64,000 nt of DNA from Zygnema cylindricum (GCA_037447655.1 JBBHKE010000216.1:87001-151000); one strand, 5' to 3'; counted from the first letter of the stretch, positions 31,090 through 43,754 are shown. Made by a program: numbers and translations. Notes: a model not told the origin generated them from the sequence alone.

Positions 31090-32095
31090 CGAAAATAAGG
31101 TAACGTGTCAAAATCTATTATTCACTCTTTTTGTGGTTTGATGTTATCGTACGAATCAATGAACAAATGCAGTATTGAAAACGATTGTTCGTTGTCTCTT
31201 TCAATTTTTTATGAATCCAAGAAGTTTCTCCGTTTGCATCGCGACCTCCTACACAACGACCACCATTGCGATAGCCGCAATGGCCACATTAGGCCTTCCT
31301 CTACGACGTCGAGTATCTGCCTTCGCATAACATTACAACCTAATATGTCCTATATTTTTGCTTATATGTTATTGCTTCCCTTTATCCAAAAGTTATTGTT
31401 TCCCTTTATCCTTGCAACCGCGACTAGTGTGTCCCCATTTTTGACAAATGTTATACTGTTTGCTTTCTTCTGGGTAATCAAAGGAGCCATGCCCAATCTC
31501 GTTACAAATCTAGCATGTCATATGAGACGTATCACGTTGATATGAGCCTTTCCCTAGGCCTTGTGACCTGCCTCGTCGTCCACGAGGTCCACCTTCTCTC
31601 CCCCTAGATCCCCTAAAGCTGTAAGCTCCTCCGTCATCCTCCTCCCGATAACTTGGATAAGATGACCCCTTGTTTTCCTCTTTCGATGTTGCCTTCTCCT
31701 TCTCCGTACTCTTCAAGTGGTTGATACCGTATGCCATTGTCGATTTTTCTCACCCTTTGATGACCTCTTCGCTACTGCAAACTTGCTTGTAAGACTCCTC
31801 ATAAAAACAAACAACCTCTTTTTTTTGTAGGGAAGTTATAGAGTGAGTTAAGTTATTCTATGATGACATTAAACTTTTTGAATCCATCATCAATGGACTC
31901 ATTCTCTTTCATTCTAAACCCAATATACTCCTCAAAGAGATAATTTTCATTAGCCTCAAACCCCTTTTCAAACGCATTTAGCAAAGCGGTTCAACAATCA
32001 TAAGCCTTATCACGAGTTAGAAGATGTTCATGCATAGAACTAGCACAACTTTGTATTATTGCGGTGGAGGCCGCCATATCTTTCTTGTCCCACTT
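31090..32095 (-). pseudogene. C5 Copia gag remnant, distal part
   Basis: Minus-strand gag with in-frame stops: KKDMAASTAIIQSCASSMHEHL near 32060, an Arg/Gly/Ser-rich stretch (GSRGREGGPRGRRGRSQG) near 31580, and two degenerate CCHC knuckles (ICNEIGHGSFDY and ICQKWGHTSRGC) near 31430-31530, each with cysteine losses. It continues in sense the gag start found at 51453-51885 on the other side of the C3 insertion. The boundary with C1 pol near 31090 is approximate. Confidence 0.6.
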
Positions 32096-33116
32096 TAGAA
32101 CTTTGAGATCTCCATTGGTCCTCAGAGTAGGCAGCTCACACGAAGCCCCTAGGATAGCCCTGACCCCTTTTTGTTTCAACAGGAATAAGTCCCACCCTGA
32201 TAGATAAAAACTCTGACCACCTTCACCCTTGTGAAGACAAGACTCCCCTGAGTCGATAGCAAAAAGAATCTCCGAATTCGCTCCCCTGAGCAGTAAATTA
32301 TTAAAGGTCAAAGTTGACCTATTTGTACTTAAGCATTCTGGGAGAGAGGCCGCATACCTCAGATTTTACTAAGCCTAAAACCCCTCTCTAACCCCTCTAC
32401 TACTAGCGTATGGCACTTATCAAAACAATGTGTCGTACAAAAAGGTACCGATGTCGAAGTACTTTCTATACAACCATTGTACGACATGGCCAAAGTGGTG
32501 ACACCGTCCACATCCTGACTCGCTCTAAAATTCTCCAGAGATGCCGCAAACAAATATGATGTTGCCACGTGTCCCTTAGTGTGGTGGCGATCGAAAACCG
32601 CCAAAACCTCCACTCTGTGATATCGGCTCCTATCATGGCCGTCCGATTAGAACCGACTCTTAACTTTGTCTGTTGAAACAAATGTGTGATATATTTGTTT
32701 TGTGTGGTACTCTAATCCGTACTATACATAACCAATTCTATGTTCTATGAATCCGTTCATTCTGTTAAATGAAATCCCTAACTTGTTTGTGTTTAAGTAG
32801 TTATCGTACCCTATGCATCTCAACACTGGTTCTATACTGTAGGACAAAGCTAACGACTACTTTGACGGTCGGCAACTACCAAGATGAAATCCTGGGCCTG
32901 TCAATCCTTTTGGTAGATCTTCCAATGGTTGGATGTCTGTCTCTCTAGAAAGCTTTAGGCAACCATGGCTCTAGTTCCCTCTCTAGCCTTCAGTGACTAA
33001 CGCAAGTGTCGGGACTTGAGAGAGGAGTTAGAGGCAAAATGCCTTTGCTATTTTTGTGTCTTTAGTTTACAAGTTTTAAACCTAGAAAATACCTTAAAGA
33101 AACATAAATTTCTACA
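32096..33116 (-). repeat. 3' LTR of C3
   Basis: Ends with TTTCTACA before the polypurine tract. Includes an antisense tRNA-like T-arm region at about 32850-32905 (CCAAGATGAAATCCTGGG). Confidence 0.85.
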
Positions 33117-34985
33117 CTCCCCTTATTTTCTAGTCACTTATAAATTTAAGACCACACTTCTCCCAGCAGAAAATTAATTTAGGAGAAGGTACAGGTTTGG
33201 TCATCATACCTGCAACCATCGCACAATCTAGTCTATATTTTTAACTGATTATCTTGTTTTCTACTTTTTCCCTAACAAAGCTAAATCTGATATCCATGTG
33301 TTTAGCCTTAGAATGGTGTTTAGGATTGGCAACAATGGCAATGGCTGCCTGATAGTCACAATTTTTTTTTTCACACCACTTTTAAGATGACCAAGTTCAC
33401 CTAGCAAAGATTTCACCCACATCAACTCTTTTATAGCAGAGCAAGAGGCCATATACTCACCCTCCATGGTGGACTGAACAATAACCTTTTGATGTTTGGT
33501 ACTCCAGCAGCAAGCGCCATCACCCACATATAATATATATCCTGAAGTACATCTCGTCATCGGAGCATCCCCATAATTGGCATCACCCCAAGTAGTGATG
33601 TCAGTATTTTCCCCACCCAAATATAACCATAACTCCCTAGTCCCTATCAAATATCTAGGGACTCTGTAAGCTACCTCCCAATCTGTCTTAGTGGGAGCAT
33701 TCAAACTTTTACTCAAACACTCTTATAGGTGCAGCTAAATCTGGCCGCGTAGTGTTCATAAAGTAGAGTAGGTTGCCAACTACTTGTCTGTAGAGAATCG
33801 TCTGCGTGAACTTGTGCTCTTCAAGACTTAGTTCATTATCTAAGATTATGACTCCTTCCACACTCCCCTCACTTCCCTTGTTTAACTCCATTAGAGTTCT
33901 ACAACTATATGCCTTATCCATCTGAATATTTTCCAACATGTTCCCAATGGCCTCCTTCTAGGTTAATTTAATTATTTTCTTTTCTCTGCCTCTCTCTACT
34001 TGAATTCCCATAATATATTTTGCCTCTCCCATATCTTTCATCTCAAACCTTCCTTTTAGATCCGTTTTTAGTTTGCTATTTTTATCCATTGATTTAATTA
34101 AAACAAGGAAATCATCAACATAAATTGTAATTAAAATAACACCTTCCTTATCCTCAGATACATAGTTTGAGTGATCTGAACTGGTTTGATATATCCCAGA
34201 CCGGTAAGAAACTCGTCCAACTTTTTGTTTCACTGCCGGTGCACCTGCTTCAAATTATAAAAAGGATTTGATTAGCCGGCATACGTTACTCTCCTCTCAC
34301 TGTTCCACAAATCCTTTAGGCTGTCGCATGAAGTTTTTCTCTTCTAGTTGTCGCATGAAGATCTCCTCTTCGAGTTCTCCATAAAAGAAGGTTGTCTTGA
34401 TGTCCATCTGGTGCACCTCCGTGTCTTTCGCTGCTGCCAGACTCAGAAGTGTTTGGACGGAGGGAAATCTGACGACCAGGGCAAAGGTTTCCTCATAGTC
34501 AATTCCCTATTTCTGGGTAAATGTTTTTGCCACTAACTGGGCTTTATAACGTTCGATGGTGTTATCCGGGTTTAGTTTAAGTTTGAATACCCACTTACAA
34601 CTAATTGGTTTCTCGGTTAGGTGGACAACCCTAAAAAACCAGGTCCCAGGTGTCCGCTGCCATGATTGAGGCCATCTCCTCATTGATGGCTATATTCCAC
34701 CGGTTTCTCTCCGGACAGTTCATCACCTCTCCATAAGTCTGTGGTTCATCCGTATGAGATAGTTTAGTTACCTTGTTATTAACTTGTTTCTCTGGCAACC
34801 GTTAACTGCTTCTCTTCCTCTCTCAAATTCTGCTTTCTGAATACATGGTCTCGGCTTCTCTCCTGTCCATCAGCTCCGGGTCTATTTCCACTATGTCTTC
34901 CGCTTCGAGTTGAGTTGTCACTGGTGTTTCCACGACCGAGTCTTTCTCGGTCTGATTTGTACCTGTAAGGATATCATCTTCTCTG
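33117..34985 (-). pseudogene. C3 Copia RT and RNase H remnant
   Basis: Minus strand. RT motifs: NPDNTIERYKAQLVAK and SLAAAKDTEVHQMDIKT near 34400-34560, catalytic ITIYVDDFLVL at about 34110, and KDMGEAKYIMGIQVER. RNase H: NYGDAPMTRCTSGYILYVGDG and KVIVQSTMEGEYMASCSAIKELMWVKSL near 33420-33560. The RNase H C-terminus (CDNQ motif region) is frameshifted. Several stops interrupt the frame. Confidence 0.85.
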
Positions 34986-36018
34986 TGTTGGTTTGAAAAG
35001 TTAGTTTCGTGCGTGTTTGTCGTTTCGTGCGTACACAATGTTTTGTGGGTACAATACGCTACTCTAATGTTATCTTGATTTACTGTGGAGGTTCGAATTG
35101 ATTTGCGAATTGGGGGAGTAATGTTACTAATTGTTTTGGGATGTACCTAATTATTTAAGTGGCGCGAACAAAACGTAAGGAAAGGTACGAAATATGTAAA
35201 TGTACGGCGATTCGCGAAGCGATCCGATTTGGAATGTTTTTGAACAAGTACGCCGTCGGTACGGACTAATTTGGATGGAGTGATGTCATTTCGCCAAGTG
35301 GATTTTGGTGATCATGCTTCAAGACATTAAGGATGCTGAAGAAGATCTACGGACGGCTGCGCCGTCAGTTTGGTAATTTTGGTGAGGGACGCGAAATCGC
35401 GTCTATCACACGATATTTTATTTTGGATGGTCCAGATTCTTTTGGCGAAATTCGTAGGGTTTGTAAATATTTACAACAATGTTTTGTCCTATGTATATTA
35501 GTTATTAGTGTAGATCTATTCATTCTGATATATCACGAAGTATTCGGGTTACGTACTGCTAGTATGCCTCCGTACATTCAGTAGTGATCTCGTGTATATT
35601 TGTAGGACTTAGTCATTTTGGACTTAGGAACTTTTTGGACAAAAACTGTTTTTGCTTTTTTTGTTTTTTTTATCTGAGGATTTCTCTCAGTTGTATTGGC
35701 AAATTATCTGAAATTTTGCATGTGTGTTCCTATCTGTATTGGAAATATTATGGCAAATTTGAACACCTATTGTGTGTCTGGTTTGCTTGGGACTTCAGAT
35801 TTATCAAAGATCTAGCAAACTATTTATGTGCAACTTTGAGTGAGAGGTGTGATATGTCTGTTTGGTATTTTTATATGAAATTTTGTGGGAATACTAAGTG
35901 GCCTGGAAATTATCTGTTCGCGTAGTTTCAATCTATTTTGTTAATTCTGTAGAATTCTGAGTGGACTCAAATTAGGCTGTTTTTGGGGTAGTCTGTGGTG
36001 CTTCCGAGGGTAAATCCA

Positions 36019-37436
36019 TGGCTGAAAATGGCTATGGACAACAGGTTATGGGCCCACGCCCATGGCTACCTATATTGGATGAGTCATAATTACCCATATT
36101 TGATGGATCTAACTATTATTACTGTAGGAGTATGATGGAGAGCTTCTTTAGGAGGAGGGAGTTGATGAGTGTGGTGGATGGGACATGTAACGAATCATGG
36201 CATGGATGGGAGGAGGAAAACGATGAGTGCCTGATGATTATCAAGCCATGCTTGAATGAGGAATTTGCATTGATGTACATTTGTCTGAAAAATGCAGTTG
36301 GAATATGGAAAGATTTAGAATGTACGTATCAAAAGACTTCCGTGTATCATTGGATGATTAGTGTTACCAAAATAATTGAAAATAAGTATGTAGGAGGTAG
36401 TATGGTGGAATACTACCATGGTCTACAAGAATTATTTGTAGAAAATGCCTTCGCAGGAGAAAGCTTTACCGATGCTCAACAAGCTCTCTTTTTAATGAGA
36501 GGCCTACCTAAAGAATTTAAAAGTGCATCTGATAGATTCGCTCAGACTGATTAAAAGGACTGGAACCTAACTTTAGCAATCAGATTTGTTTTAGAAGAAG
36601 AAGGTTATAAAGAATCTCTAAATGATCGGGGGAATTTTCAGGGTGTTAGATCACAGTTTCAGAAAAATAGAGAAAATTGTCAATCTGAAAACTTTTTTTA
36701 TTGTAATTACTTAGGGCATACCTTCAGGGTATGTCCATTATATAAAAGTGCATGTCTCACAAGAAATTTTAGGGAAGGGTGGGACAACAACCGAGTTCAA
36801 CCCCTAGAATGCATTTACTAATCCGAGGAAATATTGTGAACACAAAAGAGTTACACCTTCTTTCGAGAAATTTGTTTATTTGCCGACCGTCATTTTTGGA
36901 AATATGAAGAACGGGGACGGAGGGGGAAAAAGAATTGTCACCAAAGATGGTGTGTAGGAAAAGGAGACAGAAAAGGACGCGGATTTTGAAAATTTTTCTG
37001 GTGACAGATTCGTGAGTGAAAATTGCTTACAAGAGGGAGAGTTACGTGAAGTAAAAGGAGTTGGAGGAAGAGATGGGGAAGTGATAGTGGAATTGAAAAA
37101 TAATGTGGATGTGGAATTTAATGACCTTAGAGAAGGAGAGAGGAAAAATGTTCAGATAATTGGTGTAAGAGAGGGAGTTTTTAATATGGAAAACAAAATA
37201 AAATTGCAAAAATTGGAAAAATAGGAAAAGTAAACGGGAAGAAGAGATTAGTGAAGAAAAAGGCAGGAATTAGAATTCATGACCTTAAAGGGGTAGAAAA
37301 CGGTAATAAAGATGTAAACTTACAGAAAACACAAAAAATCATTAAGAAAACAAAGAAAACATGCAGGACTAAAAAGAACACTAGTAGAAGAAAGCAGGTT
37401 CAAAAGGTGGTAAAAAGAAGACGACGTGAGAAGTGA
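36019..37436 (+). pseudogene. C4 gag and basic tail, broken
   Basis: An ATG at 36019, inside the LTR, reads through the primer site as QQVMGP. A stop follows at DES*, then LPIFDGSNYYY, and the main gag body is at 36132-36554 (ENDECLMIIKPCLNEEFALMY, MVEYYHGLQELF). A further stop is followed by a zinc knuckle NYLGHTFRVC whose first Cys is lost. Downstream, 37012-37224 and 37251-37436 encode Glu/Lys-rich and then Lys/Arg-rich sequence (KKTKKTCRTKKNTSRRK, KRRRREK) with further frame breaks. Confidence 0.65.
36044..36057 (+). promoter_or_regulatory. Primer binding site of C4 (tRNA-iMet anticodon-loop type)
   Basis: GGTTATGGGCCCAC directly follows the 5' LTR end GGACAACA. Same primer type as C2 and C3. 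Confidence 0.85.
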
Positions 37437-38702
37437 TTTTATGGAGGATATTATTGGAGGAAATGAAAGACATGGATGAAAGCAGCTGAGGGAGTGGTGA
37501 CGTTAGTAGAAGCGGTGGTGATGTTTGAACAAAAGGGAAGAAGGGACGAAATTTGAAGGTACAGAGAGGTACAACTATAATTCACACGCGGTATGTTTTG
37601 TTCCGGATCCACGAAACTAAATTTTTGAAAGAGTGTTGGTTTGAAAAGTTAGTATCGTGCGTGCGTGTCGTTTCGTGCGTACACAATGTTTTGTGGGTAC
37701 AATACGTTATTCTAATGCTATATTGATTTACTGTGGAGGTTCAAATTGATTTGCGAATTAGTAGAGTAATTGTACTAATTGTTTTGGGATGTACGTAATT
37801 AAGTGAGTGGCGCGAACAAAACGTAAGGAAAGGTACGGAATATGTAAATGTACAGCGGATCGCGAAGCGATCCGATTTGGAATGTTTTTGAACAAGTACG
37901 CCGTCGGTACGAACTAATTTGGATGGAGTGATGTCATTTCGCAAGTGGATTTTGGTGATCATGCTTCACGACATCAAGGATGCCGAAGAAGATCTACGAA
38001 CGGCGGCGCTGTCAATTTAGTAATTTTGGTGAGGGACGCGAAATCGCGTCTATCACACGATATTTTATTTTGGACCGTCCAGATTCTTTTGGCGAAATTC
38101 GTAGGGTTTATAAATATTTACAATGTTTTGTCCTATGTGTATTAGGTATTAGTGTAGATCTATTCATTCTGACATATTACGAAGTATTCGGATTACGTAC
38201 GGCTGGTATGCCTCCGTACATTCAGTAGTGAGCTCGTGTATATTTGTAGGACTTAGTCATTTTGGACTTAGGAACTTTTTGGACAAAAACTGTTTTTGCT
38301 TTTTTTGTTTTTTTTATCTTAGGATTTCTCTCAGTTTTATTGGCAAAATTATCTGAAATTTTGCGTGTGTGTTCCTATCTGTATTGGAAATATTGTGGCA
38401 ATTTTGAATACCTATTGTGTCTCTGGTTTGCTTAGGACTTCATTGTGAAGTTGGTCAGATTTATCAAAGTTATGGCAGACTGATTTTCAGCAACTTTGAC
38501 TAAGAGGTGTGATAAGTCTGTTTGGTATTTTTATATGAAATTTGTGGGAATACTAAGTGGCCTAGAAAACATCAGTTTGCGTAGTTTCAACCTATTTTGT
38601 TTATTCTGTAGAATTCTGAGTGAACTCAAAGTAGGTTGTTTTTGGGGTAGTCTATGGTGTTTCCGAGGGTAAATCCATGGCTCAAAATGGCTATGGACAA
38701 CA

Positions 38703-39246
38703 CTATGTAACCTGGATAGGTAGGTAGCTCAAAGAAATAAGAATTTTCTGATTCAAATCTGATTTTGGATGACTTTGAATACTTGAAGGGATCCACAAAT
38801 TTTCTTTCATTCATAACTACTAGATGCTTTACTAAAATTATATCTTTTGCTTTGAGATCATAAACTCTATATCCATTTACATCCTCATTATATCCTAACA
38901 AGTATCCCAATTTACCTTTAGGATCTAATTTCCAATTTGACCGATCTGTATTTAGACTGAACCCTTGACAACCAATATAGATTTGGTTTTCGACTGGTCC
39001 ATCTCTCATAATGTGTTTGACCTTTTACTGTCGAAGTAAAAACTCTATTTTTGAGGTATTTTGCAAAGTTTATTGCTTCGGCCCAAAACCATTTTCCTAT
39101 CTTTTTATCAAACAACATACTTCTGACACTATCAGTTAGTGTCCTGTTTAACCTTTCTGCTACACCATTCTGTTCCTGAGTTTCTAGAACTGTCTTTTGG
39201 TGTTGCACTCCATCTTCCCTAAAAAAATCATCAAACTGGTTGGAGG
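38703..39246 (-). pseudogene. C3 Copia integrase remnant
   Basis: Minus strand: ETQEQNGVAERLNRTLTDSV and KKIGKWFWAEAINFAKYLKNR (39208-39060) give the C-terminal half of the integrase core. KLDPKGKLGYLLGYNEDVNG and FDPFKYSKSSKIRF follow in the next frame. One frameshift lies near 39010. The DD portion of the core is not present on this side. Confidence 0.85.
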
Positions 39247-39984
39247 TGCAATTCTGTGTCCTCCATTGGACTATAGAATTTAGGAAGCCTCTAGATAGTT
39301 TTTGGCTAACCCTTCTTCAGCTAGGATCACAACCTCCCAAGTAGGGAAACAAACAGTCTGACTGCACCCTTGTACAGTCTGGACTTCTTTGAGTCTGCAT
39401 CAAAAGAAATCACTGAAAACGGCCAACCAGACGATAAGTTATGATGTGGCAAAGATGCGAAAATATATACAAGCTCATTGGGAGAGAGGCGGCTACCTCC
39501 TCAATTTCCTAAGTCCTAAACCCCTCTCACAACCCCTATCTATTGATGTACAAACCAATCAGGGAACTTTAAAGTACAGAAAGGTATTGTGGCCGGTGCA
39601 CTTTCTGTACTGTCTGTGTACGACTCGGCCATTGAGTGGACGCCTGTCTCCTCCAGACTCGCCCTCATGCTCCTTTTGATTCCCACTTCCCAATGTTATC
39701 TTGCCACGTGGCGCCAGGTCATGTCACGCCCGAATACCGTCAAAGCGACCATTCTCGGATCTCATCAATGATGTGTGCCGTTGGATCCATATCAGCTTTG
39801 AATGCTAGTCGCTGAAAATCAATGTCCGGTAAATTTGTTTCGTGCGGTTTTATGTTCGCACTGTAATCCAATTTGTTTCTATATTACTTGTTTGTAGTTT
39901 TGTTAATCAGATTAGTGAACTCTGACACATTTAGATACTAATCATACCCCATGTACTTTAACAAACTTCAACGACATACCAACT

Positions 39985-40036
39985 AAGGATGGCGGGTACG
40001 CCTCGCACTGCCGGTCGGAGGTTCGAGTCATGCTGG
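39985..40036 (+). other. tRNA-like T-arm segment in C2h 3' LTR, antisense to the element
   Basis: GGTCGGAGGTTCGAGTCATG contains a perfect B-box core GGTTCGAGTC, preceded by an anticodon-arm-like stretch. A 5' half is not convincing. The corresponding part is missing from the other LTR. Confidence 0.45.
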
Positions 40037-40255
40037 ACTCAACCTTTTTGGTAAAAGTGGCATATGTCACTTCTTCTGTCCTACCTAAAGAGCCAAGGCA
40101 GCCATGGCTCCACCACCCCCTCTTTCCTTCAGTTACTACAATAAGTATGGGGGATAGAGGGAAGAGGTGGAGGCAAACTGCCCGCACTTTTTTTTTCTGT
40201 TTTCAATAACCTATTCTTTCCTAGAAAATACTTCATAAATCTAGTAATTTCAACA

Positions 40256-40512
40256 CTCCCCTTATTTTTTAGTCTATTTTAAACTTTTCTTTTAGTCCAC
40301 ACCTCTCTCTACAATATTTCAATTTGGGTGATGGCACATGCTTGATCATCATACCAACAACCATTTCTCTATCTGGTTTATACCCACGATTCACAAATTT
40401 GTTTTCAATTTTCCCCTCACAAAACTCAACCTTAAGTCCATGTGTTTAACTTTGAAATGATGTTTTGTATTGGCTGCAATTGCAATTCTAGCCTGATTAT
40501 CACATAAGACTT
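40256..40512 (-). pseudogene. C2h RNase H C-terminus (3' of the C2 insertion)
   Basis: Minus strand: KVLCDNQARIAIAANTKHHF, KHMDLRLSFVRG, the typical Copia RNase H end. It is separated from the rest of the domain (45062 onward) by C2. Confidence 0.85.
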
Positions 40513-40862
40513 TGTTGAAATTTATGTATTTTCTAGGTCTGTATTGGAAAAATAAATAGAGTAAGTCAGCAAAGGCAACCTGCTTCTCGCTCAACTCTCT
40601 CCGGTCCCCATACTTGTTGTAGTCACTGAAGACCAGAGAGAGAGCTAGAGCCATGGCTGTCTAAAGAGGATAGACTAATTCGTAGTTTGTACCAAAATGG
40701 TTGTGATGGTTGCAGGATTTGATCCAAGTACATCCTACTACAGACGTTAGCTTTAGCCTATAGCTTAGAGTAAACGATGGCTTATGTAGGGTACAATAGG
40801 AATTTATACATGGACAAGAAGAGAGTTCTAACAAACTAACAAATAACCAAAAACTGCTCTGA

Positions 40863-40927
40863 ACCAGATTTGAACCATGATCTGTGGTTATAATTGTAGA
40901 CGTAAGCCTTAACCAATAAGGCGTTAT
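40863..40927 (-). other. tRNA-like module in C2 5' LTR, antisense to the element
   Basis: On the minus strand: ACGCCTTATTGGTTAAGGC (A-box/D-arm, stem GCCTTA/TAAGGC) and 30-40 bases later GGTTCAAATC (perfect B-box). The same module is in the 3' LTR (about 44180-44245). A second T-arm-like sequence (TTGGATCAAATCC on minus) lies at about 40712-40735. Confidence 0.6.
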
Positions 40928-41724
40928 CGGAACGATACACGTGACGGGTTTTATAAATACATAAACATTAACGCAACAGCTAATTAACAACAGACTAACC
41001 AAAAGGAGCAATTACTGCATGTACGCGAATCTGAACCGTGTAAAATATGTTTTGATCGGACAGCCGGCATTATAGCCGCCACGCGAAGTAAGCTTTTGGC
41101 GGCATACGGAGATAGCGTCACGCGGTGCCACGTGGCGCCACATTATTTGACATCGGAGAAGATGGGAGGAGGAACCATGGCTTCCGATTTGACAGGTGTC
41201 ACCTTGTAGACCTTGTCGTACAATGGTCGTACAATAAGTACATCGCCCATTGTACCTTCTTGTACTATATAGTGTTCCTATTGGACTAGGGTTTAGTAGT
41301 AGGTATTCATGAGTAGGCAGACTAAGACTTAGTGATATTTCGGTACCTCTCTCTAAGAGAGCTTGTAACTATAAAGGTCATCTTTGACCAGCCATAACTT
41401 AATGCTCGGGTGAGCAAATTCAGTGATTCTTTTTGCTACGGACTCAAGGGAGTCCAAGCTACACAAGGGTGTAGTCGGTCATAGTCTTTGCGTGCCAGGG
41501 TGGCACTTATTCAGTGGGAAAGTCAAAGTGGGGAATATTGTCCAAAACACATATTGAAGCTTTGCATTTTGTGGTGGAAATGAGCACACAGAAGGTCTTC
41601 TCTTCACAGGGGTGAAGGTATATTGGGTTCTTATTGTCAATGGATCATTTATTTGGGTTTATATCAACTTGGAGTCGGCACTATCTAGATTAGCTTCTAT
41701 TGGATGTGCGAATTCTGTGGGCAA

Positions 41725-42380
41725 TGGAGCCCATAGAATTTCAGGTTATGGGCCCACCATCTAGGGTGCCTATGTTCGATGGAACAGACTTCACTTATTG
41801 GGAGTTTATTTTGGAGGGATTGCTTTTCGAGAAGCACTTATGGGGAATTGTTTCGGGACAAATGAGATGTCCGCCACCTGGCTTTGGAGGAGCTTACTGT
41901 GGAGAACCATCTGAGGCTGCCCAGAATATCAACCGGAGTTCAGATGCAACGAAAGGTGAAGGGAAAAATATTGTAATGGAAGGGGGAAAAGGGGAGAATG
42001 ATAAAAGGACACTTATGGTGAGGGGAGCTATGCTCTTCGCCACAGCTCCACTTAGAGGGGTCATAAGTAAAACTGAAGAAAATGATAGTAAAATTTGGGA
42101 GTATAAAAACACTATAGCAAAACATCTCATACTTAGATATGTGTCTAAGTCCATAGCTATCACTCTTTTAAGTCTAACCAAGTCTTCGGAAATCTGGGAA
42201 ACACTAAGTCAGATTTATAAGAGTGAGACTATTCAAAGGCAGCAGTTAGTAAAACGGAAATAGAGGCCTATGTTTATAAAGGCGGTAACATGATAGAGTT
42301 TTGCAATGATATTGCTGCGTTGTATGTCGAGCTTGCTAGTGCGGGGTATGTAGAATCCGAGGAGAGAAAGATTAATACAT
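41725..42380 (+). pseudogene. C2 gag, N-terminal part (frameshifted)
   Basis: The ATG at 41725 is 19 bases inside the 5' LTR. The frame crosses the LTR end and primer site as MEPIEF-QVMGPPSRVP and continues through FDGTDFTYWEFILEGLLFEKHLWGIVSG, the N-terminal gag motif of Copia elements, to SKSSEIWETLSQIYKS. A frameshift near 42245 and a TAA at 42378 interrupt it. In the shifted frame the gag continues as AYVYKGGNMIEFCNDIAALY. It would form the RNA-packaging particle protein; here it is not intact. Confidence 0.8.
41744..41759 (+). promoter_or_regulatory. Primer binding site of C2 (tRNA-iMet anticodon-loop type)
   Basis: GGTTATGGGCCCACCA is complementary to the anticodon-loop side of plant initiator tRNA-Met (GGUGGGCCCAUAACC), not to its 3' end. 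It follows the LTR with no gap and is in the gag frame. Confidence 0.85.
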
Positions 42381-42385
42381 AACTC

Positions 42386-43682
42386 ATGAAACTCCCAGAT
42401 GAGTACGAAAACATCATTTATCGTATGCAGGCAATGAATGGCTCCTCATGGACTTGGAGCTTTACCATGGGGATAATTCTTGTGAGGGAAAGCACTTTGG
42501 AGCTTCGTAGGGGAAGTGACAGGGTGAATGCATTTACTGCTGGTGGTGATTGGCGAAAGCGTGATGAGAGGAACGGCGGTGACGAGCGGAAGCGTGATGA
42601 GAGGAAGAAAGACGAAGGTAAACCTTATCGGAACTTTGGTGGAAAGAGAGGGAGAGGAAAAGAAAAAGGAGCTTTGAAAAAGGGTGTTTGCTTCTTTTGT
42701 AGAGAACCGGGTCACTATATGGAGGAGTGTCCTTGTTTGGAAGAACTTAGAAGTTGGAATGTGAAAGAGGAGGAAGAAGGGGAAGAGGATGAAGAGGATG
42801 AAGAAATTTTGGAGCTTCTTCACATCGGTAGAATGGAGAAGAGGGAGAAGTACACAGAAATTACACGAAAGCAACGATGTGCTTTTGGAGGTATAAGGGA
42901 AGTAAAAGGAAGGGAGGTACTTGAGGGAGTTAGAAATGATGAGGATGTGAAAGAGTGTAAAAAGTATGACTTAGAAATGAGAAAGTCAAATCTAGGATAC
43001 ATAAATGAAAAAGGGAAAAATAAAAATAATGAGGATAATTTTATGAATATTTTGGAAACAAAAAACTGGTTGGAAAGAGAGACTTCAACGGATTTGGAGG
43101 AAAGGGGAGAAGTAAAACTAGAGGGGATTTTAAAGGATAGGGGAGAAAATAAATATTTAATGAAAAGTTTAGGGGAGGAGAAATACTCTTTGGGAATCAT
43201 TATAGAAAGTGATAGTGGAAAGAATTCCATGGGAGAGAGTGAGGAAAGTTCAGAAAATGGGGTGAGTATCATGGATAAAAATATGAGCTCGGAAGATGTA
43301 GTTTTTATGAGGAACTTAGTGGGGACTCTTGATACAACGATAAATATGGGGGGTAATGGTTTTGACATCACTAATGGGAGTGATGGTATTTATGGTGGTG
43401 TGCCTGTAAAAGGGTTAGCATCTGGGTGTGTGTCGCAGATTGGGGATGGGGCTGGTTTTTTGAATTGCAAGAGGGAAATTGGATTCTGTGTGGATGGAAA
43501 AGAGATGAGTGGGATAAAATCTTTGCTTGGATTTATGGAAAATTGTATGCTTAATAATATATGTGATCAGCAAGATGGAATGTTTATTTCAGCTCATCTA
43601 ATGGACCTTTTAAAATACGAGAGTGTTCACTTAAAGTTTTATGAGGAGAAAAGAAAGAGGAAAAACAAAAGAAGGGGAAAAA

Positions 43683-43754
<72 letters not shown>

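Larger units (their letters stand above)
34986..38702 (+). mobile_element. C4: LTR retrotransposon with gag but no pol
   Basis: LTRs 34986-36043 and 37634-38702 (both TGTTGGTTTG...GGACAACA) flank a 1590-bp interior. A primer site GGTTATGGGCCCAC follows the 5' LTR directly. The flanks CTCTG and CTATG differ by one base, an imperfect 5-bp duplication, and C3 integrase/RT-linker sequence resumes on either side. The interior holds only a broken gag and a charged, basic tail. No protease, integrase, RT or RNase H motif is present, so it must rely on proteins supplied in trans. Confidence 0.82.

Noticed and set aside
35333-38228. 82-83-residue open frame present in both C4 LTRs (35333-35584 and 37980-38228)
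   Set aside because: It is conserved only because the two LTRs are copies. Differences between the copies are mostly non-synonymous and there is no start context or known domain.
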